DNA from: Rouxiella aceris
GTDB taxonomy: Bacteria > Pseudomonadota > Gammaproteobacteria > Enterobacterales > Enterobacteriaceae
Assembly (NCBI RefSeq): GCF_012933545.1
Contig: NZ_JAADJU010000007.1
Location: forward strand, 283,361-347,360
Length of the DNA stretch: 64,000 bases
Direction: 5' to 3'
A program made the position numbers and the translations under genes. Numbering within the stretch: position 1 is the stretch's first letter; every line of letters starts with the position of its first letter. The notes beneath the pieces are model-generated. The model worked only from the letters and a program-made list of their open reading frames with translations, searched no databases and was not told the DNA's origin. This document shows positions 1 through 9,208 of this stretch, one piece after another.

Positions 1-80
1 GATAGCGACTTGGGTATTTTTATACTAATTAGCTGGCTTCGATCATACCTGTATCCGCGCAAACGTTTTCTGAATGGTTA

Positions 81-98
81 TCAGCCTCAAGAGGCTGA
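81..98. other. Small hairpin over the end of the GAF-GGDEF gene
   Basis: A 7-bp stem, TCAGCCT/AGGCTGA with loop CAAG, spans the stop codon of the leftward gene ending at 87. No T-run follows it on the minus strand, so it may only be an mRNA 3'-end structure and not an intrinsic terminator. Confidence 0.3.
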
Positions 99-1070
99 AG
101 TGGTATTTGCCAATGATTCAAGTTGTTTTCTGTTTCTTTTCACCAGATACATTCTGTCATCGGCATCTTTCAGCATTTCTCCAAGGGTTTGATGTTTTTT
201 TTCGTCAAATTCCACGGTGCCAGCCGAGAAGGAGAGCTTGTGGGGTTTATTTGAGGTCATGTTGTAACTCGCCAGCGCTGCTGAAAGATCATTAATAAAT
301 TTATTGGCCCCCCGGATAGCTGTATCAGGCAGTAAAATACCGAACTCATCACCGCCCAATCTGGCAATGATATTATGATCATGCGCTAAGTCATCGAGAA
401 TATTGGAAAAGGCGATAAGCGCAGCATTGCCTTCGCTATGTCCCCAGGTATCATTAATACGCTTGAAATTATCGAGGTCGATAAGGCTAATACTGAATTT
501 TTTCTTTCTCTTTTTGGCTTTTCTGAGCGTTTCTTCAGCGATCATACTGAATGAACGACGATTGCATATCCCGGTCAGGGAATCTATGGTTGCCAGGGCA
601 ATAATTCGAAACTCATCCTCCACAACTTCAGCCAAATCTTTCAATAAGCCAAATTCTATCTCGGAAAGACTCCGCGGATGCGTATCGATAATACAGATAG
701 CTCCGGCAATTTCACCATCAGGTAATTTAACCGGATAACCGGCGTAAAAACGGATGTAGGGTTCCCCGGTAACCAGCGATTTTTCGGAAAATCGATAGTC
801 CTTCATGGCATCGTTAACTACCAGGGCTTTGCCTTCTTCGACGACAACCGTACAAAATGAATCAATCCTTGGGGTCGAATTGATCGTTAACCCGAATTTC
901 GATTTAAACCATTGGCGGTCTTTGTCGACCAGCGACACCAGGGTGATGGGGACATCGAATAACTTGGCAGCGATGCGAGTTAAACGATCAAATCTTTCTT
1001 CTGCTCTGGTATCGAGTATCCCCATCGCGTAAAGAGCATGCAGGCGTGTATCTTCGTTATTGTCTGTCAT
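87..1070 (-). CDS. GAF-GGDEF diguanylate cyclase
   Basis: This 327-residue soluble protein has an N-terminal GAF-type sensor domain (about 20-150) and a C-terminal GGDEF domain (about 165-320). The signature GGDEF is intact at residues 239-243, so synthesis of cyclic di-GMP from two GTP is expected. No RxxD inhibitory site is visible just before the signature (the residues there are HDHNIIA), so product inhibition may be absent. There is no signal peptide or membrane segment, so it should act in the cytoplasm. It is transcribed leftward from a strong FliA-type promoter at 1113-1139, which places it in the late flagellar regulon. The GAF ligand cannot be told from sequence. Confidence 0.9.
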   Translation of the reverse strand: MTDNNEDTRLHALYAMGILDTRAEERFDRLTRIAAKLFDVPITLVSLVDKDRQWFKSKFGLTINSTPRIDSFCTVVVEEGKALVVNDAMKDYRFSEKSLVTGEPYIRFYAGYPVKLPDGEIAGAICIIDTHPRSLSEIEFGLLKDLAEVVEDEFRIIALATIDSLTGICNRRSFSMIAEETLRKAKKRKKKFSISLIDLDNFKRINDTWGHSEGNAALIAFSNILDDLAHDHNIIARLGGDEFGILLPDTAIRGANKFINDLSAALASYNMTSNKPHKLSFSAGTVEFDEKKHQTLGEMLKDADDRMYLVKRNRKQLESLANTTSAS

Positions 1071-1112
1071 ATATGCTCCCGGAAATGAGCGTGAGAGTAG
1101 AAGGTGATCTGG

Positions 1113-1139
1113 TTATCGGCATGGGTTTTTTAAGATTTA
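1113..1139 (-). promoter_or_regulatory. Sigma-28 (FliA) promoter for the GAF-GGDEF gene
   Basis: Read on the minus strand the sequence is TAAATCTT, 11 nt, GCCGATAA. The known enterobacterial FliA consensus is TAAAGTTT-N11-GCCGATAA, so the -10 is perfect and the -35 has two mismatches. It lies about 45-70 bp upstream of the ATG at 1070. Confidence 0.8.
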
Positions 1140-1666
1140 GCCGAGGTCCATTTTCTTGACCATATACAGCCGCTTTTTTCTATTTTTGTGGGGCAGGTCA
1201 CTGCCTGTCGAGGGAGAAACCTCTTTCAAGGAGGGAGAATTAAGAGCTGCATCTTATTGCCATTTACTTAAATAGCTTGCTAAGGTTTTTTATTTCCGAA
1301 ATAAGGAGATACGTCAGGTTACGAATGCTAAATATAAGCATGTTTAAACTATTTTAGCTGCGATTAGCCATGCGCAATTTATCAAAAATATATAAGATTA
1401 TTTTCATTAAGCGTAATGACGTTTTCTATTATTGGCTCATAAAAAAAAAGCAATAGGCGATGGGTGACAGCTTGACGTTTTCTTGTTGCCTTGAAATACA
1501 ACAATAGTTGACTGTCTTCTGGGCATTAGTCTTTACCTTAGGAGAAGATTAGCAGGCTAATCTTTTGGGTGGATGTAACAAGATTTTTTATACTTGCTTT
1601 TTATAAGGTTTTAATTCCTTATAAATCAATTGGTTAAAATAAGTTATAAATTCACAATAAATATAT
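1140..1666. other. AT-rich intergenic stretch without a gene
   Basis: This interval lies between the divergent FliA promoters of the GAF-GGDEF gene and the chemoreceptor. It holds no credible ORF or RNA gene. It is AT-rich with several A and T runs. I see nothing else I can support in it. Confidence 0.5.
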
Positions 1667-1693
1667 TAAGGAAATGACATTTCTTGCCGATAG
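1667..1693 (+). promoter_or_regulatory. Sigma-28 (FliA) promoter for the chemoreceptor gene
   Basis: The sequence reads TAAGGAAA, 11 nt, GCCGATAG, close to the FliA consensus TAAAGTTT-N11-GCCGATAA. The expected transcription start is near 1700, giving a leader of about 75 nt before the ATG at 1776. Confidence 0.8.
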
Positions 1694-1775
1694 ATAACAA
1701 ATGTACAAAAGTGCCAACATCGCGGATTGAAAAATTAAGAAAAGGCATAATCATATATAAACAAGGATTTTCTGT

Positions 1776-3719
1776 ATGATACTCAATGGGCTAACGTTAC
1801 GTAACTACTCGATTGGCAAGAAACTCTTTTTTGGGTTCTTTGTTTTGATCATTATTACTTCGGCGGTATCACTTTACAGCATTTACTCATTGAAGATCAT
1901 CAGGGATCAGGCTACCCAAACTGCGCTAACCAATAAGGTGGGTAACTTGTTGGATGCGGCACGGCGAAATCGTTTGGTTTATCTCTACACCGGTAATGAA
2001 CAGGCAATAAAGGCCAATGGTGATGCCCTGGAAGAGATACAGTCCCTTGTACACCAGGGGGATAAATTGGCCTGGCAAGGTGACGCAGGCAAATACTTTA
2101 CTACGCTTAAAGAAAAGTTAGTGATTTACAAGCAGTTACGCGATATTTTCCATGCAACCAGCCTCCACAGCAATGCCCTGGCGGAACTGATAAGCCAGGA
2201 TGAAGGCCGCAGCCAACTGGCCACCTTGCAAAATAAATCTGAAGAGCCAGCTTTGGATAGCGATGCCCGTGAGAAACTCCTCGATATATCCCTTAGCTTT
2301 TTTCAACTGAACGAGGCGGGGAACACCCTGCGCACTCAGCACAGCGATGCAGCATTCGCAAGTTTTCAGCAGTTCTATCAGAATGTGGAAAAGCGCTACA
2401 CCACTACCTTCCCGCAACTTAGCGATCCAGGAAAGGCTTTATTGGCACCGGTATGGGATTATTTCCAAAAATTTAACGGCCGGGCAAAAGACTATTTTTC
2501 CGCCACAGTAGAAAGCCAAAAGGCAGCTGATGCGATGGGCGCAGGGGCTGATGCGCTGAACAACACCATGAGCGAACTGGATAAGGCTCAGGAAGATAAT
2601 AATAGTTCCACGATTATAGCGACGATTATTCTTATCTCCGTGCTGACGGTGATCTCTATTGTGGTCGGTTTAATGGCCGCCTGGTACATCACCCGTCAAA
2701 TAACGCGGCCGATCAACGAAAATCTGGCGCTGGCAGAGTGTATTACCCGTGGCGATCTCACCTCGGAGATTACCTCTGACTCCAATGATGAATTGGGTCA
2801 ACTGACGCAGACCATGGGTATCATGAACGGCAAGCTCTGTGAAATGATCACCGGCATACGCGAGAGTGTCAGTCATCTGGCCACGGCATCGGCTCAAATT
2901 GCCGCCGGGAATGTCGACCTCGCTTCGAGAACGGAACAACAGTCTGCTGCAGTAGTAGAAACGGCTTCAAGCATGGAAGAGCTGACCTCCACCGTCCGAC
3001 TTAATGCCGAGAATGCCCTGCAGGCCAGTAAACTGGCTACCAGCGCAACTCATGATGCGCGCAAAGGCGGCGATATTATCAATGAGGTCGTGCTGACCAT
3101 GAGTGGCATTTCCGAAAGCTCAAATAAAATTACTGACATTATTAGTGTCATTAACGGTATTGCCTTCCAGACCAATATTCTGGCCCTTAACGCCGCTGTT
3201 GAAGCTGCCAGAGCTGGCGAGCAAGGACGTGGATTTGCCGTAGTCGCCGGGGAGGTCAGAACCCTGGCACAACGAAGTGCTACTGCTGCGAAAGAAATTG
3301 CATCTCTGATTAATGAGTCGGTCGCTCGGGTTGCCAAGGGGACGAGTCTGGTTAACCGCGCTGGTGAAGGTATGGTGGATATTGTTAACTCCGTGACCCA
3401 TGTCAGCCTGATTATCGACGAGATATCAACCTCTTCAAATGAACAGAGCCAGGGCATTGAACAAATAGGTAAAGCCATGACTGAAATGGACTCGACGACA
3501 CAACAAAATGCAACGCTGGTTCAGGAGTCTTCTGCTGCGGCTATTTCTCTGGAACAGCAGGCGAAAAAACTGAGTGATATGGTGGATATTTTTAAGGTTA
3601 AAACCCAATACCATAATCAGGCCGCTCCAGGACAAGTTCTGCTCGTCGACAAAAAAAGTCATGCAACACAACTTACCAGGGAAAATAAAATGCCGAATGA
3701 AGAGTGGACTTCATTTTAA
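1776..3719 (+). CDS. Methyl-accepting chemotaxis protein
   Basis: This 647-residue transmembrane chemoreceptor has TM1 at about 14-36, a helical periplasmic ligand-binding region of about 240 residues, TM2 at about 279-303, a HAMP domain and a long cytoplasmic signalling coiled coil. The highly conserved hairpin tip that binds CheA/CheW is present near residues 463-482 ([19 protein letters not shown]). The ligand domain is longer than the four-helix Tar/Tsr type and has the size of a helical bimodular (HBM) domain; this assignment is inference. The C-terminus ends EEWTSF, resembling the xWxxF pentapeptide that tethers CheR and CheB in high-abundance receptors. A FliA promoter sits upstream. 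The attractant is unknown. Confidence 0.93.
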   Translation: MILNGLTLRNYSIGKKLFFGFFVLIIITSAVSLYSIYSLKIIRDQATQTALTNKVGNLLDAARRNRLVYLYTGNEQAIKANGDALEEIQSLVHQGDKLAWQGDAGKYFTTLKEKLVIYKQLRDIFHATSLHSNALAELISQDEGRSQLATLQNKSEEPALDSDAREKLLDISLSFFQLNEAGNTLRTQHSDAAFASFQQFYQNVEKRYTTTFPQLSDPGKALLAPVWDYFQKFNGRAKDYFSATVESQKAADAMGAGADALNNTMSELDKAQEDNNSSTIIATIILISVLTVISIVVGLMAAWYITRQITRPINENLALAECITRGDLTSEITSDSNDELGQLTQTMGIMNGKLCEMITGIRESVSHLATASAQIAAGNVDLASRTEQQSAAVVETASSMEELTSTVRLNAENALQASKLATSATHDARKGGDIINEVVLTMSGISESSNKITDIISVINGIAFQTNILALNAAVEAARAGEQGRGFAVVAGEVRTLAQRSATAAKEIASLINESVARVAKGTSLVNRAGEGMVDIVNSVTHVSLIIDEISTSSNEQSQGIEQIGKAMTEMDSTTQQNATLVQESSAAAISLEQQAKKLSDMVDIFKVKTQYHNQAAPGQVLLVDKKSHATQLTRENKMPNEEWTSF

Positions 3720-4038
3720 CTCTTTGATTACCTATGTAAATTTTAATAAAATTAAGTAGAATGTTCATGGTTGAACCCTCTACGTATTAGAGATCCTTAC
3801 CGACAGTTGACAACATTATTGATCATGCTCATTAAAAGTCGTTTGTACATGTTCTCAAAAGCAGCAGATGTGTTAATCATTGCGCTTTTTTTGCAACTAC
3901 AGTCAGACTGAATGTTTTTCTGGTATGAAATAATTTTATAAGATCATCATGTTAGTGTATGGGAAATGCATTCTGATGAGTAAGCTATATAGATAAGCTT
4001 TAAGTCGCTATCTCTATAAACAAGGATATTGCGCAAAC
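3720..4038. other. Intergenic region with a possible sigma-70 promoter
   Basis: This stretch of about 320 bp between the chemoreceptor and the GGDEF-EAL gene has no gene. A perfect -35 hexamer TTGACA lies at 3807-3812, but the -10 at 17-bp spacing (CATTAA, 3830-3835) is poor. No convincing FliA site was found, unlike the genes on either side. No clear terminator follows the chemoreceptor gene. Confidence 0.3.
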
Positions 4039-7000
4039 ATGCCCCAGACCGATAAGTCTCCCGCATCAGTTCTCACTCCTCAACAGGGGACTCGCTCTCA
4101 TCGGTTTATTACAAGACTGATAATTAGTGTCGTGCTAATTAATATACTGGCGATAATTTATGCGGGGTCGACGCTGTATTCCAGCAAGAAGGAGTCTATT
4201 CTTGCAGCAGAAACCCGTAGCCGCACCATTGCGCGCGCGGTAGACCAAAGCATAACCAGTAATGTCGACAAGATAGATATTGCCTTGCAGATCCTGGTGC
4301 GGGAGGCAGAAGCGCAACTTGCGCAAGGCACATTACAGCCGAATACATTGCTTCAGAGTCTGAAGCAGCAGCAATTGATGTTGCCGGAATCAGCAGGCTG
4401 TCGAATTTTCGATGCCACCGGACATATTGTAGCGGCAGTGGGGATCCTCGCCACTGCCTTGCCTCAGTTGGATATTTCTCAGCGTAGCTATTTCCTCGAT
4501 CTTAAATCGGGTAGCGCGAAAGGACTCTATATCAGCCCGCCGCTTCGTAGCCTGGTATCCGAAGAGGTCGCGGTGCTGTTTGTACGACGCATTAACAACC
4601 CCGCAGGGCAGTTTGCCGGGCTGGTTTTGGTTCCGGTCAAAGTTGAATACTTTAGCCAGCTTATGCAGCACTTTGATCTGACGTCGAGCGATGCCACTAC
4701 GCTTCGCTATCGTGATCTTAGTATGATTGTTCGTTACCCCCCTTATCTCAAGGATGGCAAACCGGTAGACGCCAGTCCCAACTTATCTGATGAGCTACGT
4801 CAAACCGCTTTATCGGGAGTCACCGAGGGTGTGTTTCACTCGATTTCACCGTCTGATCAAATCAAGAGAATCAAAACCTTTCATCGGGTGAGCAACGCGC
4901 CTTTGGTCATTATTGGTGAAGTCTGGGAGAAGGAGTATCTGCGTCCCTGGTATCGACAGGTATGGCAAACCCTGGGCTTTTTGATCATGTTTATGCTGCT
5001 CAGCTTTTTTCTGGCCGGGATGGTGCTCCATTATTGGCGTAAACAGCTTGATGCCATCCGTTCATTGTCTGATAGCCGTAACCAACTGGATAGCGCCCAG
5101 GCAGTAGGGCATCTGGGTACCTATGTTTTTGATATCGCCAATGGCACAGGTATTGGTACGGCATCCCTTTATTCAATCGTAGGCATTAGTCTCGAGAACC
5201 ATCTCAATTTTGGCTTGTGGGAAACGATTATTTATCCCGATGACCAGCATGAGGTACGACGTCGCCTGGATCGAGCCATTAAAAATCAGGAACCAAACTT
5301 CTCTATCGAATACCGCATTGTCAGAAAAAACGATGGCATGATTTGTTGGATTTTGGATCTCACCAAATTGGAATATACAACGGATGGGACCATGTTGCGG
5401 ATGAGCGGGGTTATTCAGGATATTGGGGAACGCAAGTTGGCCGAAGAGAGATTAAGGCTGACGCAGGAAGTTTTCCTGCACACTAATGAAGGTATTTTTG
5501 TCACTGATAGTCAGGGGCAATTTCTGGAGATCAACCCGGCGTATACCCAAATGTCGGGTTACAATTTGCAGGATGTGCAATGCCAAATGCCGCTTTTCCC
5601 GCACTCAGGCTTGTGCCCACAAATGTTTCTGCAGCGGATATTACCGCACCTGCAGCAAATGGGCCGCTGGGAAGGTGAGCTACAGAGCTGCCGTAAAGAC
5701 GGTAGTCTTTATATTCAGTTTGCCCGTATTTCTTCAGTGCTTGATAACCAGGGCAATATATCCCGTTTTATCGGCATTGCTTCTGATGTTACCGAGCTGC
5801 GTGAAATACAGTCGCGGGTAGAATATCTGGCTTATTTTGACAAGCTTACCGACTTGCCCAATCGCATCCGTTTCATCGATAGCCTGCAACAGGCGATGGA
5901 CAATCTTCAACTGGGAAATGAGTCAATTGGCGTGTGCTATCTGGATCTCGATGGCTTCAAGCTGGTGAATGATGAATGGGGGCACAGTACCAGCGACGCT
6001 ATCTTGCAGCAGGTTGGTACGCGGCTGCAGTCTGCTTTCGGTCAAAACGGCTTGGTGGCACGTATTGGTGGCGATGATTTTGTGGTGTTGCTTCAACATC
6101 TACAGGGTGAAAATGCGCTACTGTCAGCGATAGACCAGTTACATAATTTATTTGTTAAGCCTTTTTTGGTTGAGCAAGTTAGCGCAAAACTGACGATTAG
6201 CGTCGGAGCCACCCTTTATCCTCGCGATGGAGGTGAAAGTCCGGAAGTGATGATCCGCAATGCCAATCAGGCAATGTGTATTGCCAAGCTGGCCGGAAAA
6301 AATCGTTCCCATCTGTTTGATGTCGTCAATCAACGGCGTTTACGTGACAATCAAAATCTTTTTGCGCGCGTGCTGATGGCGTATGAGCAGAATGAATTTG
6401 AGCTCTATTATCAACCCAAGGTCGATATGTATAACGGCCAGGTAATAGGTGTCGAAGCATTGATCCGCTGGATCCATCCGCAACAAGGCTTAATCACGCC
6501 TGAAGCTTTTTTACCGCTGGTGGAAAATACCGAGTTCTCCATCACCCTCGGGGAATGGGTCATGCGTCAGGCGATGAGACAGATGAAAATATGGTCGGCA
6601 GCGGGGCTGGTGCTCCCGGTCAGCATCAATGTTTCCGGCTATCATTTACAGCGTTCTGATTTTGTCAGTCGCCTGGCACAAATCCTCGACGAATACCCAG
6701 GGGTAAAACCAGACTGGCTGGAATTGGAAATTCTTGAAACTTCAGCAATGGAGGATTTGGATCAGATAGCTCTCTTACTGCAAGCCTGCATGGCGCTCGG
6801 GGTGAATTTTGCTCTTGATGATTTTGGTACCGGTTACTCTTCACTGACTTACTTGCGTCGTTTGCCGACGAAAACGCTAAAAATCGACCGTTCTTTTGTC
6901 ATAGAGATACTGACAAATTCAATGGATCAGGCTCTGGTGGCGGGTATCGTTGCGTTGGGTCATAGTCTGGCGCGCGAGGTGATTGCCGAGGGCGTGGAAA

Positions 7001-7191
7001 GCCTTGAGCATGGTATTCCCTTGTTGCGTATGGGCTGTCATCTGGTACAGGGATATGGCATTTCTCGGCCGATGAGGGCAGATGAAGTCCAGGATTGGGT
7101 GGCGCAGTGGCGAATGCCGGAGATTTGGAAAAATTGTCTTAGCGAAGAAAGTCAGCAGGCACCAGACCTGAACCAGCGTGCCTTTGGCTAA
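4039..7191 (+). CDS. Membrane PAS-PAS-GGDEF-EAL cyclic-di-GMP phosphodiesterase
   Basis: This 1050-residue signalling protein has TM1 near 25-47, a periplasmic sensor of about 260 residues (dCache/PDC-like by size), TM2 near 311-333, two PAS domains (about 350-590), a GGDEF domain and an EAL domain. The GGDEF signature is altered to GGDDF at about 677-681, so cyclase activity is doubtful. The EAL domain keeps its key residues: VEAL near 805, the asparagine in SINVSGYHL, the EILE glutamate, DDFGTGYSS, the lysine in LKIDRSFV, AEGVE and QGYG. The likely net activity is hydrolysis of cyclic di-GMP, with the GGDDF domain acting as a GTP sensor. The RBS-like AAGGAT precedes the ATG. It sits among sigma-28 genes but lacks a recognisable sigma-28 promoter. 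Confidence 0.9.
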   Translation: MPQTDKSPASVLTPQQGTRSHRFITRLIISVVLINILAIIYAGSTLYSSKKESILAAETRSRTIARAVDQSITSNVDKIDIALQILVREAEAQLAQGTLQPNTLLQSLKQQQLMLPESAGCRIFDATGHIVAAVGILATALPQLDISQRSYFLDLKSGSAKGLYISPPLRSLVSEEVAVLFVRRINNPAGQFAGLVLVPVKVEYFSQLMQHFDLTSSDATTLRYRDLSMIVRYPPYLKDGKPVDASPNLSDELRQTALSGVTEGVFHSISPSDQIKRIKTFHRVSNAPLVIIGEVWEKEYLRPWYRQVWQTLGFLIMFMLLSFFLAGMVLHYWRKQLDAIRSLSDSRNQLDSAQAVGHLGTYVFDIANGTGIGTASLYSIVGISLENHLNFGLWETIIYPDDQHEVRRRLDRAIKNQEPNFSIEYRIVRKNDGMICWILDLTKLEYTTDGTMLRMSGVIQDIGERKLAEERLRLTQEVFLHTNEGIFVTDSQGQFLEINPAYTQMSGYNLQDVQCQMPLFPHSGLCPQMFLQRILPHLQQMGRWEGELQSCRKDGSLYIQFARISSVLDNQGNISRFIGIASDVTELREIQSRVEYLAYFDKLTDLPNRIRFIDSLQQAMDNLQLGNESIGVCYLDLDGFKLVNDEWGHSTSDAILQQVGTRLQSAFGQNGLVARIGGDDFVVLLQHLQGENALLSAIDQLHNLFVKPFLVEQVSAKLTISVGATLYPRDGGESPEVMIRNANQAMCIAKLAGKNRSHLFDVVNQRRLRDNQNLFARVLMAYEQNEFELYYQPKVDMYNGQVIGVEALIRWIHPQQGLITPEAFLPLVENTEFSITLGEWVMRQAMRQMKIWSAAGLVLPVSINVSGYHLQRSDFVSRLAQILDEYPGVKPDWLELEILETSAMEDLDQIALLLQACMALGVNFALDDFGTGYSSLTYLRRLPTKTLKIDRSFVIEILTNSMDQALVAGIVALGHSLAREVIAEGVESLEHGIPLLRMGCHLVQGYGISRPMRADEVQDWVAQWRMPEIWKNCLSEESQQAPDLNQRAFG

Positions 7192-7425
7192 CAAGTGATA
7201 AAACAGACCGAAAGGCCTGTCTGCCGCGCGGAGAGACCATCCGCAGGATATCCGTTTTGCGTACCGTTCTAAAAAGATAAAGCTTTGCTTTATCAGACTG
7301 CTGACAAAGTCCGTTATTAGGGAGAGTGCACCGTTGGGGTCGTAACGGGCTTGCCCGTCGGAGCGCCCCTGGGTGCGCTATGCCCGGGTATCTCGATCAT
7401 CAAGACGACTTGGTTATCAAACTCA
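7192..7425. other. Intergenic region with a duplicated palindrome
   Basis: The gap before the next gene holds a palindrome ATAAAGC-TTT-GCTTTAT at about 7276-7292. The same sequence recurs at about 7425-7441, where it overlaps the -35 of the next promoter. The first copy may be a weak transcript-end hairpin, since it follows the phosphodiesterase stop codon by about 85 bp. A short ORF at 7326-7538 looks spurious. I see nothing else here. Confidence 0.35.
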
Positions 7426-7452
7426 TAAAGCTTTGCTTTATTTTGCCGATAA
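7426..7452 (+). promoter_or_regulatory. Sigma-28 (FliA) promoter for the unknown 524-aa protein
   Basis: The sequence reads TAAAGCTT, 11 nt, GCCGATAA. This is a near-perfect FliA promoter: one -35 mismatch, exact spacing and a perfect -10. Transcription should start near 7459, about 54 nt before the ATG at 7513. Confidence 0.85.
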
Positions 7453-7512
7453 TTTTAGCAGCAAGATCGGGAACTCCTCTGGAAACAGGACGCAAAAAAA
7501 GGACTTATCGGC

Positions 7513-9087
7513 ATGACAGTTATTTCTGTGAACAATAACCAATCAGCAAACAGCCTGTTGACGACCGCTAAAATAGCCGCAACAGTGTCCGCTGTTGCCA
7601 GCCAGCAGCAGGCGACACCGTCGACGTCGGTATCAATCGGCCAAGTGGCCAGCAGTTCCCCTGTCTACACCATCACCAAACCGGTACTGGTGTGGGAGAA
7701 TGTGTCGAACGACCTGATCACCTCAAAAATCGCCAGTAATCTCGGCAGCACCGCCAGCAATGGGGGCTTTAGCGGCCTGGGCGCGGCATTGCTACAGCGT
7801 TTTACGCAAAGTGGCGGCAATTATTCGCAGTCGGTTTTTCAACAGACCTCAGCTTCCCAGACAGATGCAGCCACTTCGCTGGCCAGCCTTACCCGGCAGT
7901 CGCAGCTACATGGCACTGCCGAAAACCAGGTCAGTCTGAGTATCAAAACCGCCAGCGGTGCGCTGGTGGATATCACCATGGGTAGCGACAACGATGGCTT
8001 GGCTGTGCAGGTCAAAGTCAGTAAAGGTACCTTGAGCGATACCGAGCGGGCGGCGCTGGCCAAACTTGCCGATGGTTTTCAGAAAGCCATTGATGGATTG
8101 ACCACAGAACCGCCAAAGCTGTATCTCAGCGGTTTAACCCAGTTTGATACTTCCGTACTCTCGTCCGTTGATTTGCATGCCAATTTCGGCACCGCCAGTA
8201 CGCTGGATTTTCATGCCGACAGTAATTCGCGCACGGTGAAATCTACCGGGGCTGCCGGGACGGTGGCGATCAACGTCGATATGAGCAAGCGGGCGACTCT
8301 CGGTAGCGAAAGCCAGCAAAAACAGGCTATGACGCAATATTTGAAGCAGTTCGACAGCGCGGGTAATCGGGGCAACGGTGATGCCAACCTGATGACCATG
8401 TTCAAGGACGCCTTTACGGCGCTGAACAGCAACACCGGGCCGTCGGCCTCGACGCAAAAAAGTAGCGGTAGTACACCGATTTATTTCTCCCTTAATGGGA
8501 CAGATAAAAATATGCTCACCGGTCTGGCGGATTTTACTGCTTCCGTCACTCAGACCACCAATACCAACGCCAACCCAATGCGCCCTGGCGAAGTAGATGC
8601 CTTTTCTTATCAGGTATCACAAACCAGCAGCATCACCGGCAGCAGCACGCAGGATCGCAATATTACGCAGAAACAGCAGGCCCATCTGGTGGCCAGCTAT
8701 CACAAGCCGCTGGCCGCGGATCTGCAACTGAATCTGACCAGCGATAAAAGCTCGCAAAATTATCTGTATTACCAGGTGGATGACAAGTCGGAAAGCAGCA
8801 CATCAATCCAATACCACAAAGGTTTGCTGGTTAGTGCCGCCGTGGAACAGTCGGCCAGTACCTCAACCCGTATTCAAAAATATGTGCAGGGCATCTTGCA
8901 GTCCGATACCACTACGCCGGTAACCGCCGCAAAATCCACCGATCTGCTCGGTAAGTTGCAATCGGCCTGGCAGAATGACAAGTCCGGGATGTCGTTCCAG
9001 GCTTATCTAAGCCAACATACGCTGCCGGATCTCAGTAGCCTGGTCTTGTTGCAGTCAGATCCCACTCAATTAGCACAGGCATCGTAA
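7513..9087 (+). CDS. Unknown cysteine-free Ser/Thr/Gln-rich protein of the flagellar regulon
   Basis: I do not recognise this 524-residue protein. It has no transmembrane segment, no Sec signal and not a single cysteine. The first 60 or so residues are low-complexity Ser/Thr/Ala/Gln, and the whole protein is rich in Ser, Thr, Gln and Asn. A conserved-looking central part (about 140-260) alternates short hydrophobic strands. The start at 7513 is supported by an AGGA about 10 nt upstream and by the sigma-28 promoter at 7426-7452. A strong terminator follows at 9133, so it is monocistronic. Absence of cysteine and a disordered N-terminus are typical of flagellar or type III export substrates. 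Export, or a surface or flagellum-associated role, is therefore my inference and not established. Confidence 0.85.
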   Translation: MTVISVNNNQSANSLLTTAKIAATVSAVASQQQATPSTSVSIGQVASSSPVYTITKPVLVWENVSNDLITSKIASNLGSTASNGGFSGLGAALLQRFTQSGGNYSQSVFQQTSASQTDAATSLASLTRQSQLHGTAENQVSLSIKTASGALVDITMGSDNDGLAVQVKVSKGTLSDTERAALAKLADGFQKAIDGLTTEPPKLYLSGLTQFDTSVLSSVDLHANFGTASTLDFHADSNSRTVKSTGAAGTVAINVDMSKRATLGSESQQKQAMTQYLKQFDSAGNRGNGDANLMTMFKDAFTALNSNTGPSASTQKSSGSTPIYFSLNGTDKNMLTGLADFTASVTQTTNTNANPMRPGEVDAFSYQVSQTSSITGSSTQDRNITQKQQAHLVASYHKPLAADLQLNLTSDKSSQNYLYYQVDDKSESSTSIQYHKGLLVSAAVEQSASTSTRIQKYVQGILQSDTTTPVTAAKSTDLLGKLQSAWQNDKSGMSFQAYLSQHTLPDLSSLVLLQSDPTQLAQAS

Positions 9088-9132
9088 TTGCTCACTAATA
9101 AATAACTGAGCCTGCAGCTAAGCCATAAAATT

Positions 9133-9178
9133 AACGGCGGTGACCACAATCAGCAACGGGTGGTCACCGCCGTTTTTT
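9133..9178. terminator. Bidirectional intrinsic terminator
   Basis: A 15-bp GC-rich stem runs from 9133 (AACGGCGGTGACCAC) to its complement ending at 9174, followed by a T-run. Upstream of the stem is an A-rich segment, so it can serve both the gene ending at 9087 and the convergent amidase gene ending at 9209. Confidence 0.85.
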
Positions 9179-9208
9179 GTTGTTTAACCGGGAAGCTAAG
9201 CAAACAAG

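Noticed and set aside
3981..4011. FliA promoter for the GGDEF-EAL gene
   Set aside because: The best candidate (GTCGCTAT with upstream TAAGCTAT) has wrong spacing and several mismatches, unlike the three good sites nearby.
7326..7538. 70-codon ORF upstream of the unknown FliA-driven gene
   Set aside because: It overlaps the FliA promoter and the real gene start in another frame, and has no RBS or recognisable product.
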